The notes under the pieces were generated by a model. That model worked only from the letters and a program-made list of their open reading frames with translations, ran no database searches and was not told the origin of the DNA. Shown one piece after another: positions 35,950 through 46,037 of a stretch of DNA of 64,000 bases (position 1 is the stretch's first letter; each line of letters opens with the position of its first letter). The DNA comes from Dysgonomonas sp. 25 (GTDB taxonomy: Bacteria; Bacteroidota; Bacteroidia; Bacteroidales; Dysgonomonadaceae). Where the stretch lies: positions 29,541 to 93,540 of the forward strand of contig NZ_QVMN01000008.1 in assembly GCF_010501075.1 (NCBI RefSeq), in the 5' to 3' direction. Both the position numbers and the translations under genes were made by a program.

Positions 35950-36330
35950 ATGGCAATAAGAATAGTCGGTGTCGATTTACCACAAAATAAAAGAGGCGAA
36001 ATAGCCCTTACATACATTTTTGGTATCGGTCGTAGCACAGCGAACAAAATCCTGGCAGAAGCAGGAGTTGACAGAGATGTTAAAGTAAAAGACTGGAATG
36101 ACGAACAGGCAGGTAAAATCCGTGAAATTATCGGTGCAAACTATAAAGTCGAAGGAGACTTGCGTTCTGAAGTTCAATTGAATATCAAACGTTTGATGGA
36201 TATCGGTTGTTACCGTGGCATCCGTCACCGTATCGGTTTGCCTGTAAGAGGCCAATCAACTAAAAACAACGCCCGCACACGTAAGGGTAGAAAGAAAACT
36301 GTTGCTAACAAGAAAAAAGCTACAAAATAA
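35950..36330 (+). CDS. rpsM: 30S ribosomal protein uS13
   Basis: uS13 makes inter-subunit bridges from the 30S head. The 126 residues begin [20 protein letters not shown] and include the [18 protein letters not shown] tail contacting P-site tRNA. Confidence 0.97.
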   Translation: MAIRIVGVDLPQNKRGEIALTYIFGIGRSTANKILAEAGVDRDVKVKDWNDEQAGKIREIIGANYKVEGDLRSEVQLNIKRLMDIGCYRGIRHRIGLPVRGQSTKNNARTRKGRKKTVANKKKATK

Positions 36331-36341
36331 TTAATTGACTT

Positions 36342-36731
36342 ATGGCAAAAAAGACAGTCGCAGCTAAAAAGAGAAACGTTAAAGTGGATGCTATGGGGCA
36401 AGCCCACGTTCACTCTTCATTCAACAACATTATCATTTCGATGACTAACAGCGAAGGACAAGTAATCAGCTGGTCATCGGCAGGTAAAATGGGCTTCCGC
36501 AGCTCTAAGAAGAACACGCCTTATGCCGCTCAGATGGCAGCATCGGATTGCGCAAAAGTGGCATACGATTTAGGCTTGAGAAAAGTAAAAGTATACGTGA
36601 AAGGACCGGGTAACGGACGTGAGTCTGCTATACGTACTATCCATTCTGTAGGAATCGAAGTAACCGAAATCGTTGACGTTACACCACTTCCGCACAACGG
36701 ATGTCGCCCTCCTAAACATAGAAGAGTTTAA
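36342..36731 (+). CDS. rpsK: 30S ribosomal protein uS11
   Basis: uS11 lines the mRNA exit channel. The 129 residues contain [16 protein letters not shown] and the C-terminal [15 protein letters not shown], both hallmarks. A 118-base gap follows, longer than most in this cluster. Confidence 0.97.
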   Translation: MAKKTVAAKKRNVKVDAMGQAHVHSSFNNIIISMTNSEGQVISWSSAGKMGFRSSKKNTPYAAQMAASDCAKVAYDLGLRKVKVYVKGPGNGRESAIRTIHSVGIEVTEIVDVTPLPHNGCRPPKHRRV

Positions 36732-36849
36732 TCGATTTATTTATTGGAAACTGAAAACCGGATGAATGTGATTGATTGCAAGTAAACCCTCTCTGTAATC
36801 GCGGCTGCACAAAATTTGGCTTTCACTTAATTATTTAACTTAGTAAAAA

Positions 36850-37455
36850 ATGGCAAGATATACTGGACCAAAATCAAAAATTGCCCGTAAATTCGGAGAA
36901 CCAATCTTTGGACCTGATAAAGTTCTTTCTCGTAAGAACTATCCTCCGGGACAACATGGTAACGGACGTAAGAAAAAATCTTCGGAATACGGTATTCAGT
37001 TACGCGAAAAACAAAAAGCAAAATATACTTACGGTGTATTGGAAAAACAATTCCGTAATATGTTCGAAAAAGCACTTAGCTCACGCGGTATCACCGGTGA
37101 AGTATTGCTTCAATTGCTTGAATCGAGATTAGATAACATCGTTTATCGTCTTGGTCTCGCTCCTACGCGTGCTGCAGCACGTCAGTTGGTATCACACCGT
37201 CATATCGTAGTAGACGGCAAAGTGGTGAATATCCCTTCGTATACCGTTAAACCAGGACAATTGGTCGGAGTACGCGAAAAATCTAAATCGTTAGAAGTTA
37301 TTGGCGATACTTTAGCCGGATTCAACCACAGCAAATACCCTTGGATAGAATGGGAACAAGCTTCGATGACAGGTAAATACCTGCACATCCCCGAAAGAGC
37401 CGATATCCCTGAAAATATCAAAGAGCAGTTGATAGTTGAGTTGTATTCTAAATAA
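36850..37455 (+). CDS. rpsD: 30S ribosomal protein uS4
   Basis: uS4 starts 30S assembly. The 201 residues carry the S4 RNA-binding domain ([20 protein letters not shown]). In E. coli uS4 represses the alpha operon through an mRNA pseudoknot; the 118-base gap upstream could hold a control structure, but I see only a weak GATTGC/GTAATC pairing there. Confidence 0.97.
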   Translation: MARYTGPKSKIARKFGEPIFGPDKVLSRKNYPPGQHGNGRKKKSSEYGIQLREKQKAKYTYGVLEKQFRNMFEKALSSRGITGEVLLQLLESRLDNIVYRLGLAPTRAAARQLVSHRHIVVDGKVVNIPSYTVKPGQLVGVREKSKSLEVIGDTLAGFNHSKYPWIEWEQASMTGKYLHIPERADIPENIKEQLIVELYSK

Positions 37456-37471
37456 AAAATAAAATAAATAC

Positions 37472-38464
37472 ATGGCTATATTAGCATTTCAAAAACCGGA
37501 TAAAGTATTGATGTTGGAAGCGGACGATTTCTTCGGCAAGTTCGAATTTCGTCCATTAGAACCCGGCTATGGTATTACCGTAGGTAATGCTCTTCGCCGT
37601 ATCCTTCTTTCATCTCTCGAAGGTTTTGCCATCACATCTATTAAGATCGACGGTGTAGAGCATGAATTTGCCACTATACCGGGAGTTATGGAAGATGTAA
37701 CAAACATCATCCTCAATCTTAAGCAGGTGCGTTTCAAGCAAATCGTCGAAGAGATTGAAACCGAAAAAGTAACCATTTCTGTTTCGGGAAAAGAAGTATT
37801 CAGCGCCGGCGACATAAGCAAGCAATTATCGGGATTCGAGGTATTGAACCCTGAACTCGAAATTTGCCGCTTGGATAAAAATGCCAGCTTCCAAATTGAA
37901 TTGAATATAAATAAAGGTCGCGGATATGTGCCTGCCGATGAGAATCGCAACCTGTCCGACGATGTGAATGTTATAGCTATCGATTCGATTTATACACCGA
38001 TACGTAACGTTAAGTATTCGATCGAAAACTACCGTGTCGAACAAAAGACCGACTACGAGAAACTGGTAATAGAAATAGCTACCGATGGTTCTATTCATCC
38101 GAAAGATGCTTTGAAAGAGGCAGCTAAAATTCTTATTCACCACTTCATGTTGTTCTCTGACGAGAAGATACTTCTCGAGAATAACGAAATGGATGGAAAT
38201 GAAGAATTTGATGAAGAAGTCCTTCACATGCGTCAATTGCTCAAAACAAAGCTGTCAGATATGAACCTTTCGGTTCGTGCGCTTAACTGTTTGAAATCGG
38301 CAGAAGTGGAAACATTGGGCGAACTTGTTCAATTCAACAAGAACGACTTGCTCAAATTCCGCAACTTCGGTAAGAAATCACTTACCGAGCTTGACGAACT
38401 GTTGGAAAATCTGAACCTGTCTTTCGGTATGGATATTTCTAAGTATAAATTAGATAAAGATTAG
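37472..38464 (+). CDS. rpoA: RNA polymerase alpha subunit
   Basis: RpoA starts RNA polymerase assembly and contacts activators. The 330 residues have the N-terminal dimerisation domain ([17 protein letters not shown] near 35) and the C-terminal helix-hairpin-helix domain ([15 protein letters not shown] and [13 protein letters not shown]). The normal order rpsD-rpoA-rplQ is kept. Confidence 0.98.
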   Translation: MAILAFQKPDKVLMLEADDFFGKFEFRPLEPGYGITVGNALRRILLSSLEGFAITSIKIDGVEHEFATIPGVMEDVTNIILNLKQVRFKQIVEEIETEKVTISVSGKEVFSAGDISKQLSGFEVLNPELEICRLDKNASFQIELNINKGRGYVPADENRNLSDDVNVIAIDSIYTPIRNVKYSIENYRVEQKTDYEKLVIEIATDGSIHPKDALKEAAKILIHHFMLFSDEKILLENNEMDGNEEFDEEVLHMRQLLKTKLSDMNLSVRALNCLKSAEVETLGELVQFNKNDLLKFRNFGKKSLTELDELLENLNLSFGMDISKYKLDKD

Positions 38465-38472
38465 AAAGCGAA

Positions 38473-39114
38473 ATGAGACATAATAAAAAATTCAATCACT
38501 TAGGGCGTAAAAGCTCACACCGTAAGGCGATGCTCTCTAATATGTGCATATCGTTGATTATGCACAAGCGCATCTTCACTACCGTTGCCAAAGCGAAAGC
38601 TTTGAAACTGGTAATCGAGCCGCTTATTACTAAATCAAAAGAAGATACAACACACTCGAGACGTCTTGTATTCCAAGCTTTGAAAAGTGGTGTTGTAACG
38701 CCTAATCCTAAAAAAACGGATACGGTGAACGGCAATGCTAAAAATGCAGTAACAGAGTTGTTCCAGAATATTTCTCAGAAGGTAGGCGACCGTCCGGGTG
38801 GATATACACGTATCATCAAGACAGGTAACCGTTTGGGAGATAATGCTTCGATGTGTTTTATCGAGTTGGTAGACTACAACGAAAACATGTTGAAAGAAAA
38901 AGCTACTGCAACCAAGAAAAGAACACGTCGTTCTTCTGCTGCTAAGAAAGAAGCTGACGCTGTTGAAGTTGCTGCAGAAGCTCCGGCAAAAGAAAAGCCG
39001 GCTAAAAAAGCTGCTGCGCCTAAAGCTAAGAAAGAGGAAGCTCCGGCTGTTGAGAATGATGCTCCTGCAAATGAAGCACCTGCTCAGGAAACGGAAGAGC
39101 CTAAAGCTGAATAA
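38473..39114 (+). CDS. rplQ: 50S ribosomal protein bL17 with long charged tail
   Basis: bL17 is near the tunnel exit. Residues 1 to about 140 form the usual protein ([17 protein letters not shown]). Residues 141-213 form an additional tail of Lys, Ala, Glu and Pro, first basic ([14 protein letters not shown]), then alternating Ala/Pro/Lys ([16 protein letters not shown]), then acidic ([12 protein letters not shown]). E. coli bL17 is 127 residues. Such tails are known in Bacteroidota ribosomal proteins, but the role is not clear to me. It is the last gene of the cluster. Confidence 0.96.
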   Translation: MRHNKKFNHLGRKSSHRKAMLSNMCISLIMHKRIFTTVAKAKALKLVIEPLITKSKEDTTHSRRLVFQALKSGVVTPNPKKTDTVNGNAKNAVTELFQNISQKVGDRPGGYTRIIKTGNRLGDNASMCFIELVDYNENMLKEKATATKKRTRRSSAAKKEADAVEVAAEAPAKEKPAKKAAAPKAKKEEAPAVENDAPANEAPAQETEEPKAE

Positions 39115-39525
39115 TATAATACACGTATTATATAAAATAAGGGGATATGAATTTCATATCCCCTTATTTGTTTTTGTAGCAGCCATTTTGGGAAACTAAA
39201 AAATACCCTCAAACTTTCGTTGTAAGGGTATTTCTTATGGTAGTTTTTGTATGTGTTGTAGTGTTTATAAAGAGCTTTAGCTCTTTCCCTCGAAAGGGGT
39301 TGTGTTAGGGTTGGAAGTCTTATTCACGAGAATCTTTTTATTTGATTCGTTATATTAAAGATGCAGCTTTGTAGAAAACGTTGCACGGAAATTGAAAATT
39401 TTTATAAAAAAGTAAATATTTAACATTCTCCGGAATCACTATTAACATGGGTAAGCACAATAATATGCTTGAAGATAAGTTTGTTACTGAAACTGAAACG
39501 TTGCTTGCGAAATTTGCCTGTTGCC
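39115..39525. other. Intergenic region after the ribosomal cluster
   Basis: These 411 bases between convergent rplQ and pbpC contain no gene. There are four stem-loops in a row: the rplQ terminator, AAATACCCT/AGGGTATTT (39201-39233), AAAGAGC-TTTA-GCTCTTT (39269-39286) and CCCT-CGAA-AGGG (39287-39298). The stretch from about 39300 to 39525 has nothing I can assign. Confidence 0.6.
39135..39175 (+). terminator. Terminator of the ribosomal-protein cluster
   Basis: AAATAAGGGGATATGA and its perfect complement form a 16-pair stem around ATT (39135-39169), followed by GTTTTTG. It ends the run from rpsL to rplQ. Confidence 0.92.
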
Positions 39526-41910
39526 TTACTGGACAAGGAATTTCATAGATATGCTGCTTCCTGTTTCGTCTACAACAGTTAGCTTATGCTCGCCTTTGGC
39601 CGGAGTATATTCTTTCTTGTGGAAATTCCTTGTTTCGCCGATATATTCGTTGTCGATGTGCCAGAATACCCGATGGGTAGGTATGCGGTGGGCAATCTCG
39701 AAGACAACACGCCCCTCCGAACCGTCCAATTGCTTAGGCAGGCTCAATATACTATTCGGATAAGGGTAAACGAACTCCATCAGGCGCTTCTCCTCCTCGG
39801 TACGGCATTCGGGCGAATAGGGCGGGAGAGGTTTGTAAGAGGTATTATGTTCCTTGTAATACTTCTCCCAAAGGGGCGGGAGCGAGAACCACGAGAGATG
39901 TACAATTCCCCTTTTTCCGGCACAATCCTCATATACCTGATATTGCTTGTCTTCCGACAAGTGAACCCGCTTATGATAGGGGCAAGGATGCCCATTGAAT
40001 CCTTTCGGGCTGATACGTGTCCATTCGCTGTCCTCGTCGGGGCAATTGATGCTTTTCAGGTGGCCGCTTAATTGGCAAATATGCGCTTCTACCAAGTCCT
40101 CTTCGGGTTGGTCGAACCACTGGCTTTGCGGCAAAGCGTTGAAAATATCGAACATCACCATGCCTGCCGTTTTCGAACCGATTATTCCGGGACGCCCTTC
40201 TCCGTCGGCATTTCCCACCCATACGCCAACGACATATTTCGGGGTAATACCTACCGACCATGCATCGCGCGAGCCGAAACTCGTTCCTGTTTTCCAGGCT
40301 ATTTTCTGGATGGAAGGGATAAACTGCCAGTCTATTTCTTCGGGGCGGTGGACGGTAGTCAATGCTTCGAATGTTTGCCAGATAGCTCCTGCCGAGAACA
40401 GGGGATTGCTTTCTTCTTCGAAACTCTTTTCTTCGTTCAGGATGTAGGAAGGGGCGACGGGCTGATAGTATTTGCCTTCAACATTGAAATCCTGCAACGT
40501 CTGTGCCATTTGCAGGTACATATAGCTGATTTCCCAAAGCTTTCCTTCTGCTCCTCCCAGAACGAGAGATAGCCCGTAGTTATCATTCGAGCGCTTGAGT
40601 GTAGTCATCCCGCTTCGTTTCAGCAGGTTAACGAACTTAGACACCCCATAATCCTTGAGGCAGAGCACAAAAGGCACATTCAGCGAGCGGGCTAAGGCAC
40701 TCGAAGCCGGTACCCCTCCATCGTATTTCTGGCTGTAGTTCTTAGGCATAAAGCCGTATAGGTCGACGGGTATGTCGGGCAATAGCTGGTTGGGGAGTAT
40801 CTGCCCGTTATCCAGCATAGAGCAGTAGAGGATAGGTTTCAGGATGCTGCCGGTGCTTCGTGGCGCTTGGATAACATCCACCTGGCTACCCGTTGCATTA
40901 CGCTCGAAATGAACATTTCCGCAGTAGGCGGCTACTTCGTTTGTCTGTACATCGAAAACGACGGCCGCTATGTTGTTGATACCGTTTTGCGCAAACTCGG
41001 CATTCCATCGCTCGAGGATGTTCTCTACCCGTTCTTGCTGGTATTTGTCGATGGTCGAAGTAACCTGTTTGCCCCCTTCCTCGAGGTAGATTTTCGTCAC
41101 CAAGTGAGGGGCGGTTTGCGGCAGCGAATGGGGACTGTAAGGCAGCGGCTCGGCAATGGCCAGTTCGTAGTCTATTTCGCCTATCAGTCCTTTCTCGAAT
41201 ATGCGTTTCAACAGGCGATTGCGTTTCGATAGCAGCTTGTCGCGGTTGCGCCCGAAGTGCATCAGCGAGGGAGCATTGGGCAGTACGGCCAAAGTGGCTG
41301 CTTCGCTCCACGAAAGATACGAAGCGTCGTGCCCGAAATAGCGCCACGAAGCAGCATTTATACCCACCACATTGCCGCCCATCGGGGCATGCGATGCGTA
41401 TAGTTGTAGGATTTCGTCCTTACTGCACGCAAATTCGAGGCGGGTGGCAAGGATAGCTTCGTATAGCTTTTCGGTGATGGTGCGGTCTTTGTTGCGCGAG
41501 AGGCGGATAGTCTGCATCGTGATGGTGCTCGCCCCACTGACAATGCGGTCGCCTTCGATATTCTGCACGAGGGCGCGCCCGATAGCCAAGGGATTGACGC
41601 CCCAATGGCGATGGAAGTGTTTGTCCTCGAACTCGACAAGGCATATCTTATATTTCTCGGGGATAGAGTCGGTCATCGGAAAGCGCCATTGCTGGTCTTT
41701 GGCAATACGCGCGCCGAGAAGCTCCCCGTTACGGTCGGATACGACAGTACTATAAGGTACATTGAACAATGGGTCAGGCAGGCAGAAGATATACCACACA
41801 ACAAACACCAATAAAACGGGAATCCCCACTTTATAGCGCTTTTTGCTGTGGCAATATCGTTTCCAGATAGCTCTCAGCCTGTTTTTTATATTATCTCGGC
41901 ATGCTGACAT
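39526..41910 (-). CDS. pbpC: Penicillin-binding protein 1C
   Basis: This is a bifunctional peptidoglycan enzyme anchored by one N-terminal membrane helix (about 28-45). The glycosyltransferase domain shows EDKHFHRHWGVN (95-106) and ASTITMQTIRL. The transpeptidase domain has the serine motif S355-I-L-K358, S409-L-N411, and K540-T-G542. A C-terminal BiPBP_C domain (about 700-794, LDGSEGRVVFEIAHR) marks the PBP1C class. In many bacteria pbpC is beside an alpha-2-macroglobulin gene; none is next to it here. It reads away from the repeat-rich region upstream. Confidence 0.95.
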   Translation of the reverse strand: MSACRDNIKNRLRAIWKRYCHSKKRYKVGIPVLLVFVVWYIFCLPDPLFNVPYSTVVSDRNGELLGARIAKDQQWRFPMTDSIPEKYKICLVEFEDKHFHRHWGVNPLAIGRALVQNIEGDRIVSGASTITMQTIRLSRNKDRTITEKLYEAILATRLEFACSKDEILQLYASHAPMGGNVVGINAASWRYFGHDASYLSWSEAATLAVLPNAPSLMHFGRNRDKLLSKRNRLLKRIFEKGLIGEIDYELAIAEPLPYSPHSLPQTAPHLVTKIYLEEGGKQVTSTIDKYQQERVENILERWNAEFAQNGINNIAAVVFDVQTNEVAAYCGNVHFERNATGSQVDVIQAPRSTGSILKPILYCSMLDNGQILPNQLLPDIPVDLYGFMPKNYSQKYDGGVPASSALARSLNVPFVLCLKDYGVSKFVNLLKRSGMTTLKRSNDNYGLSLVLGGAEGKLWEISYMYLQMAQTLQDFNVEGKYYQPVAPSYILNEEKSFEEESNPLFSAGAIWQTFEALTTVHRPEEIDWQFIPSIQKIAWKTGTSFGSRDAWSVGITPKYVVGVWVGNADGEGRPGIIGSKTAGMVMFDIFNALPQSQWFDQPEEDLVEAHICQLSGHLKSINCPDEDSEWTRISPKGFNGHPCPYHKRVHLSEDKQYQVYEDCAGKRGIVHLSWFSLPPLWEKYYKEHNTSYKPLPPYSPECRTEEEKRLMEFVYPYPNSILSLPKQLDGSEGRVVFEIAHRIPTHRVFWHIDNEYIGETRNFHKKEYTPAKGEHKLTVVDETGSSISMKFLVQ

Positions 41911-41928
41911 CCGTGTGTTGTTTTGTTA

Positions 41929-42143
41929 AAAAGTAACAAAGGTATACTTACCTCTATCGCTTTGGAGTGTTTTTATCGAGTTACTTTTCTCTTCGGGCAC
42001 TCCGTGGAAAACTCCGTGTCCCTCTGTGGTAAAAATATAAACCACAAAGAGCGTAAAAACTCACCAAAAGTAACATATGTATACTTAATTTCTTGTAAAC
42101 TCGTTTACTTGTAACTCGTAACTGCCCGTAGGGCGAAGTAACT
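41929..42143. repeat. Modular intergenic repeat, copy C
   Basis: The element contains two AAAAGTAACA-N3-GTATACTTA blocks (41929-41950 and 42066-42087), an inverted copy of the ACCACAGAGGGACACGGAG block (42012-42030), a shorter ACCACAAAGAGCG (from 42041), and the hairpin unit TAACT–GCCC-GTA-GGGC–GAAGTAACT (hairpin 42124-42134). It is the largest of the four copies. Confidence 0.75.
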
Positions 42144-42184
42144 CTATAAACTATAGATAAATTACAGCGGTTTATATTGTAAAT

Positions 42185-42230
42185 GTACAAATAGAAACGG
42201 TTATAACGAAATGTTTTTTTACATTTGTAC
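42185..42230 (+). promoter_or_regulatory. Candidate promoter with inverted repeat for the UPF0104 operon
   Basis: TACATTTG (42220-42227) fits the -7 element; no clear -33 element is seen. GTACAAAT (42185-42192) and ATTTGTAC (42223-42230) form a perfect 8-base inverted repeat whose right arm overlaps it. This could be an operator. Confidence 0.4.
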
Positions 42231-42248
42231 TTTCTCTAAACACCTGTA

Positions 42249-43289
42249 ATGGCGGCCGCAACAAATAAAACATTCAGTACATGGAAAATTCTCCTGCCCA
42301 CACTCATCGGGTTGGGGGTGATTGTGTACATGTTCGGCCGTGAGTTCGATTTGGAGCAGGTCAAACAGATTAAGGTCACGTGGCATACCGCATTCTGGAT
42401 ATTTATTGCCTTCTGCTTTATGCTGGGGCGCGATGCCGGTTTCACCATTCGCTACCGTTATCTGACCGAGAAGCAACTTTCGTGGAAGCAGGCTATAAAA
42501 GTCACATTGTTAGCCGAGTTCGGCTCAACCATTACCCCTTCGTCGGTTGGAGGCTCTACGATGGCGATTCTTTTTCTGACAAAAGAGAATATCCCTGCGG
42601 GCAGGAGTACCGCGATGGTTTTTGTTACGACCTTGTTAGACGAACTCTTCTTTGTCGTAGCATTCCCCGTTCTGCTGTTATTCATCCCCTTCGATGTCCT
42701 TTTTTCGGACAATTCGGCATTGGGGACAAGCATATTAACCCTGTTTGCGATAGCCTACGTCGTTAAGCTGGCTCTTTGTGCCCTTTTGATTACAGGCTTG
42801 TTTTTCAAGCCGCAGGCAGTACGCTGGCTGATAATCAAATTATTCTCCCTTCCTTTCCTTCGGCGATGGTACAAGCATGCCGTAAAAGCAGGAGACGATC
42901 TGATAATCAGCGCCCGCGAAATACGCGGAAAGAAATTTTCTTTCTGGTATCCGCTTATCATAGCCACCATCCTGTCGTGGTGTTCGCGCTATCTGGTTGT
43001 CAATGCCCTTTTTATGGCATTCTTCCCGGTCTATGATAATTTGCTTGTTTTTGCCCGCCAGTTTATCATGTGGGTGGTCATGGTCATCAGCCCTACCCCG
43101 GGAGGTAGCGGATTCAGCGAATTTATTTTCGACCAGTACCTGAGCGAATTTATCCCAATGGCAGGAGTTGTACCGCTTATTATTTTGCTTTGGCGTTTGC
43201 TGACATATTATAATTACCTGTTTGTCGGGGCGTTAATCGTTCCGCGATGGGTGAAATCATCATTCAACAAATCTAAAAAAGAAGAATAG
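42249..43289 (+). CDS. UPF0104 / flippase-like membrane protein
   Basis: This 346-residue inner-membrane protein belongs to the lysylphosphatidylglycerol synthase transmembrane family, without the synthase domain. About eight helices are predicted. The family stretch EFGSTITPSSVGGSTMAILFL (about 92-112) and the later SPTPGGSGFSEFIF are both present. A lipid or glycolipid flipping role is suggested by the family name but not shown. Only two bases separate its stop from the esterase gene, so the pair is co-transcribed. Confidence 0.88.
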   Translation: MAAATNKTFSTWKILLPTLIGLGVIVYMFGREFDLEQVKQIKVTWHTAFWIFIAFCFMLGRDAGFTIRYRYLTEKQLSWKQAIKVTLLAEFGSTITPSSVGGSTMAILFLTKENIPAGRSTAMVFVTTLLDELFFVVAFPVLLLFIPFDVLFSDNSALGTSILTLFAIAYVVKLALCALLITGLFFKPQAVRWLIIKLFSLPFLRRWYKHAVKAGDDLIISAREIRGKKFSFWYPLIIATILSWCSRYLVVNALFMAFFPVYDNLLVFARQFIMWVVMVISPTPGGSGFSEFIFDQYLSEFIPMAGVVPLIILLWRLLTYYNYLFVGALIVPRWVKSSFNKSKKEE

Positions 43290-43291
43290 AT

Positions 43292-44110
43292 ATGAAAAAC
43301 AGATTTATTTTATTTTTTGCCTGCCTTTTTGTAATCATCGGATTGCAGGCGCAAACCGTTAAGCCGTTAGACATTTTCAGTCAGAAAATGAATCGTAATG
43401 TGAAGAATATTATCATTTTGCCCGAAGGCTATAACGAAAAATCACAAACCCGTTATCCTGTTGTATATCTGCTACATGGGCACGGTGGAAATGAAACGAC
43501 ATTCACTTCGCGTACAAAAAAATCGTTGCCGGAGGATGCTAACCGATTGCAGGTGATTTTTGTTTGTCCCGACGGTCAAAACAGCTGGTACTGGGATAGC
43601 CCTGTAAATCCTGCGAGCCAGTACGAGACATACGTGAGCAAAGAATTGGTAGAATATATCGATTCGCATTATAACACAATCGCTTCTCCCAAAGGGCGAG
43701 CTGTAACAGGCTTCAGCATGGGAGGCCATGGAGGTTTGTGGATCGGAATCAACCACCCTGATGTCTTCGGGGCATGCGGCTCCATGAGTGGGGGAGTAGA
43801 TATCCGCCCTTATCCGAAGAAATGGCATATCGAAGACCTTCTGGGACCTTACAAAGACAATAAAGACCTTTGGGAATCTCATACGGTGATAACCAATCTG
43901 TCGAAGATAGAACCCGGAACGCTGGCAATTATTATCGACTGCGGAACGGAAGACTTTTTCCACCAGATAAACGAAGAGCTGCATAAGGCGATGTTATATA
44001 ATAACATCCAGCACGATTATATTGTCCGCCCCGGAGCGCATAAACACGAGTACTGGGATAATGCGCTGGATTACCAGTTGGAGTTTTTTATGAAACATTT
44101 CAATAAATAA
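43292..44110 (+). CDS. Exported alpha/beta-hydrolase esterase
   Basis: This is a secreted esterase of 272 residues in the esterase D/tributyrin-esterase group. A signal peptide (about 1-20, ending LQA) is followed by VVYLLHGHGGNETTF for the oxyanion region, the nucleophile elbow GFSMGGHGG with Ser142, Asp221 in DCGTEDFF, and a histidine at 250 or 252 in GAHKHEYW. Substrates may be short acyl esters on sugars or lipids; sequence does not tell. It is in one operon with the UPF0104 gene and a TPR lipoprotein. Confidence 0.88.
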   Translation: MKNRFILFFACLFVIIGLQAQTVKPLDIFSQKMNRNVKNIIILPEGYNEKSQTRYPVVYLLHGHGGNETTFTSRTKKSLPEDANRLQVIFVCPDGQNSWYWDSPVNPASQYETYVSKELVEYIDSHYNTIASPKGRAVTGFSMGGHGGLWIGINHPDVFGACGSMSGGVDIRPYPKKWHIEDLLGPYKDNKDLWESHTVITNLSKIEPGTLAIIIDCGTEDFFHQINEELHKAMLYNNIQHDYIVRPGAHKHEYWDNALDYQLEFFMKHFNK

Positions 44111-44124
44111 TACTCACTATACGG

Positions 44125-44727
44125 ATGAAAAAGCTGATTCTTTTAGCCTTGTTGACAGGCATACTATTTTCTTCGGCCTCGTGCCAGACAGGTCAATCAA
44201 CAGAGGAACGGGCAACCAACCTGAAACCGATGTATGGCAAAGGCAAAAAGACAAAAGGGCAGTTAGAAGCGGATCGGGAATTTCTGCGTATCTGCGATAG
44301 CATCTACTCTTCGCGGCAGAAGGCGGCGATAGAGCATGTCGAAATGGGCTTCTATTACATAGGTGTCAATGATAACGAAACAGCCATGAAGCGCTTCAAT
44401 CAGGCTTGGCTGCTCGATAGCCTGAATACTTATGTCTATTGCGGATTTGGGATACTGATGTACGAAAAGTCGGCCTATAAAGAATCGATGGATTTATTGG
44501 ATAAAGCAATACAGCTCGATCCCGCGAATCCGGTCGCTTACTTCCGGCAGGCGATAAATGCCAACAGGCTCTTTCTCGACACAAGAGAGGAGAGCTATAG
44601 AGAACAGAGTACAAAATATCTGCAAAAAGCAATTGAACTAAATCCCGATGCCGACTATGGCGGACAGATGACGGCCATGATGTATGGGCTTAGTACGAAT
44701 GCCGATAAACAAGGACAAACTTATTGA
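44125..44727 (+). CDS. TPR-containing lipoprotein
   Basis: This 200-residue protein has a lipoprotein signal ending SSASC (Cys at about 20). Three or so tetratricopeptide repeats follow: AIEHVEMGFYYIGVNDNETA, AYKESMDLLDKAIQLDPANP and STKYLQKAIELNPDADYG. TPR proteins of this kind bind partners, and the membrane anchor puts it in the periplasm or at the outer membrane. It lies 14 bases after the esterase gene and shares its direction, so it is the third gene of that operon. Confidence 0.82.
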   Translation: MKKLILLALLTGILFSSASCQTGQSTEERATNLKPMYGKGKKTKGQLEADREFLRICDSIYSSRQKAAIEHVEMGFYYIGVNDNETAMKRFNQAWLLDSLNTYVYCGFGILMYEKSAYKESMDLLDKAIQLDPANPVAYFRQAINANRLFLDTREESYREQSTKYLQKAIELNPDADYGGQMTAMMYGLSTNADKQGQTY

Positions 44728-44756
44728 TACTTCTGTAACAAGAGATAATAATACTG

Positions 44757-44787
44757 TTGTTAGTGATTGATATTTTCTTTATATTTG
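44757..44787 (+). promoter_or_regulatory. Promoter of dnaN
   Basis: TTG (44757-44759), 20 bases, then TATATTTG (44780-44787) match the Bacteroidota promoter. The dnaN start codon is about 38 bases downstream. Confidence 0.6.
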
Positions 44788-44824
44788 CCTTATTCAAAAA
44801 TAATAATTAATATAGAATAAACAT

Positions 44825-45949
44825 ATGAAATTTGTTGTATCCAGCACTGGCTTACAGAGCCACCTTCAGGCAATAAGCAAGGTTATCAATTCGAAAAATA
44901 CATTACCGATATTAGACTGTTTCCTGCTCGAACTGAAAGGGAATACACTGACCTTGACAGCTTCGGATGCCGAAACCCGTCTGGTAACCTCTATCGAGGT
45001 GCAGGATGCCGATGGCGAAGGCAAATTCGCGGTAAATGCTAAAAACCTCTTAGACCCGTTGAAGGAATTGCCGGAACAACCGTTGACATTCGATATCAAC
45101 GACGAAAATCTGGAAATATTCATTTATTTCCACAATGGTAAATATAACTTTATTGGCCAGAGCGGTGACGATTATCCGTTGCCGAAGGAATTGAAAGAAT
45201 CGGCTATCAACCTGACGATTGCTCCCGACGTATTGTTGGGCGGAATCAACCGTTCGATATTTGCCAGTGCCGACGACGAACTTCGTCCGGTGATGAATGG
45301 TATTTACTTCGATATTACCACCGATGATTTGACGTTTGTTGCTTCGGACGGACATAAATTGGTTCGCTGCAAGACATTGTCTGCTAAAGGAAATGAGCGC
45401 GCTTCGTTCATTCTCCCTAAAAAGCCTGCAAACCTATTACGCACTATTTTGCCGAAAGAGAGCGAAACAGTAGAAATCGCTTTTGACGAAAATAACGCGC
45501 ACATCAAAATGTCGGGCTATACAATGACTTGCCGCTTTATCGAGGGACGCTATCCGAACTACAACTCGGTTATCCCGCAGAACAATACCAACAAGGTTGT
45601 ATTAGACCGTTTGGCATTCCTGAATGCTATCAAACGTGTATCGGTGTTCTCTAATCAGGCAAGCAACCTTATCAAATTGCAGTTGACTGACAGCAATATC
45701 GAGATTTCGGCACAGGATATAGATTTCTCTACCGCTGCCGAAGAAACAATCCCTTGCCAATATGCAGGTACACCGATGAGTATCGGATTTAAATCGACAT
45801 TCCTGGTTGATATTTTGAATAATATCCCTTCGTCGGAAATTTCACTCGAACTGTCCGACCCTTCGCGCGCCGGATTGATTATCCCTACCGAGAATGAGGA
45901 AAACGAAGACCTGCTGATGCTCCTTATGCCGATGATGCTGAACGACTAA
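44825..45949 (+). CDS. dnaN: DNA polymerase III beta sliding clamp
   Basis: DnaN is the ring that tethers DNA polymerase III. The 374 residues form three similar domains; MKFVVSSTGLQSHLQAISKVI is the usual start, YPNYNSVIP lies in domain two or three, and the C-terminal LLMLLMPMMLND is the form common in Bacteroidota. It stands apart from dnaA, as is normal in this phylum. It has its own promoter and terminator. Confidence 0.97.
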   Translation: MKFVVSSTGLQSHLQAISKVINSKNTLPILDCFLLELKGNTLTLTASDAETRLVTSIEVQDADGEGKFAVNAKNLLDPLKELPEQPLTFDINDENLEIFIYFHNGKYNFIGQSGDDYPLPKELKESAINLTIAPDVLLGGINRSIFASADDELRPVMNGIYFDITTDDLTFVASDGHKLVRCKTLSAKGNERASFILPKKPANLLRTILPKESETVEIAFDENNAHIKMSGYTMTCRFIEGRYPNYNSVIPQNNTNKVVLDRLAFLNAIKRVSVFSNQASNLIKLQLTDSNIEISAQDIDFSTAAEETIPCQYAGTPMSIGFKSTFLVDILNNIPSSEISLELSDPSRAGLIIPTENEENEDLLMLLMPMMLND

Positions 45950-45978
45950 CAATCGTTTCATCTCAAAAATACTATAAG

Positions 45979-46002
45979 ACCCCATCATTAAAAAGGTGGG
46001 GT
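45979..46002 (+). terminator. Terminator after dnaN
   Basis: ACCCCA and TGGGGT pair around a 12-base loop, followed by TCTTCATTT. It is 30 bases past the dnaN stop. This position is one reason to reject the GTG start of the next gene. Confidence 0.6.
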
Positions 46003-46037
46003 TCTTCATTTACAACATATACAACACACAACAAGCG

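Larger units (their letters stand above)
41911..42248. other. Divergent intergenic region with composite repeat
   Basis: These 338 bases separate pbpC from the UPF0104 gene. Most of it (41929-42143) is copy C of the modular repeat. The part next to the UPF0104 gene carries an inverted repeat and promoter-like site. Confidence 0.6.
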
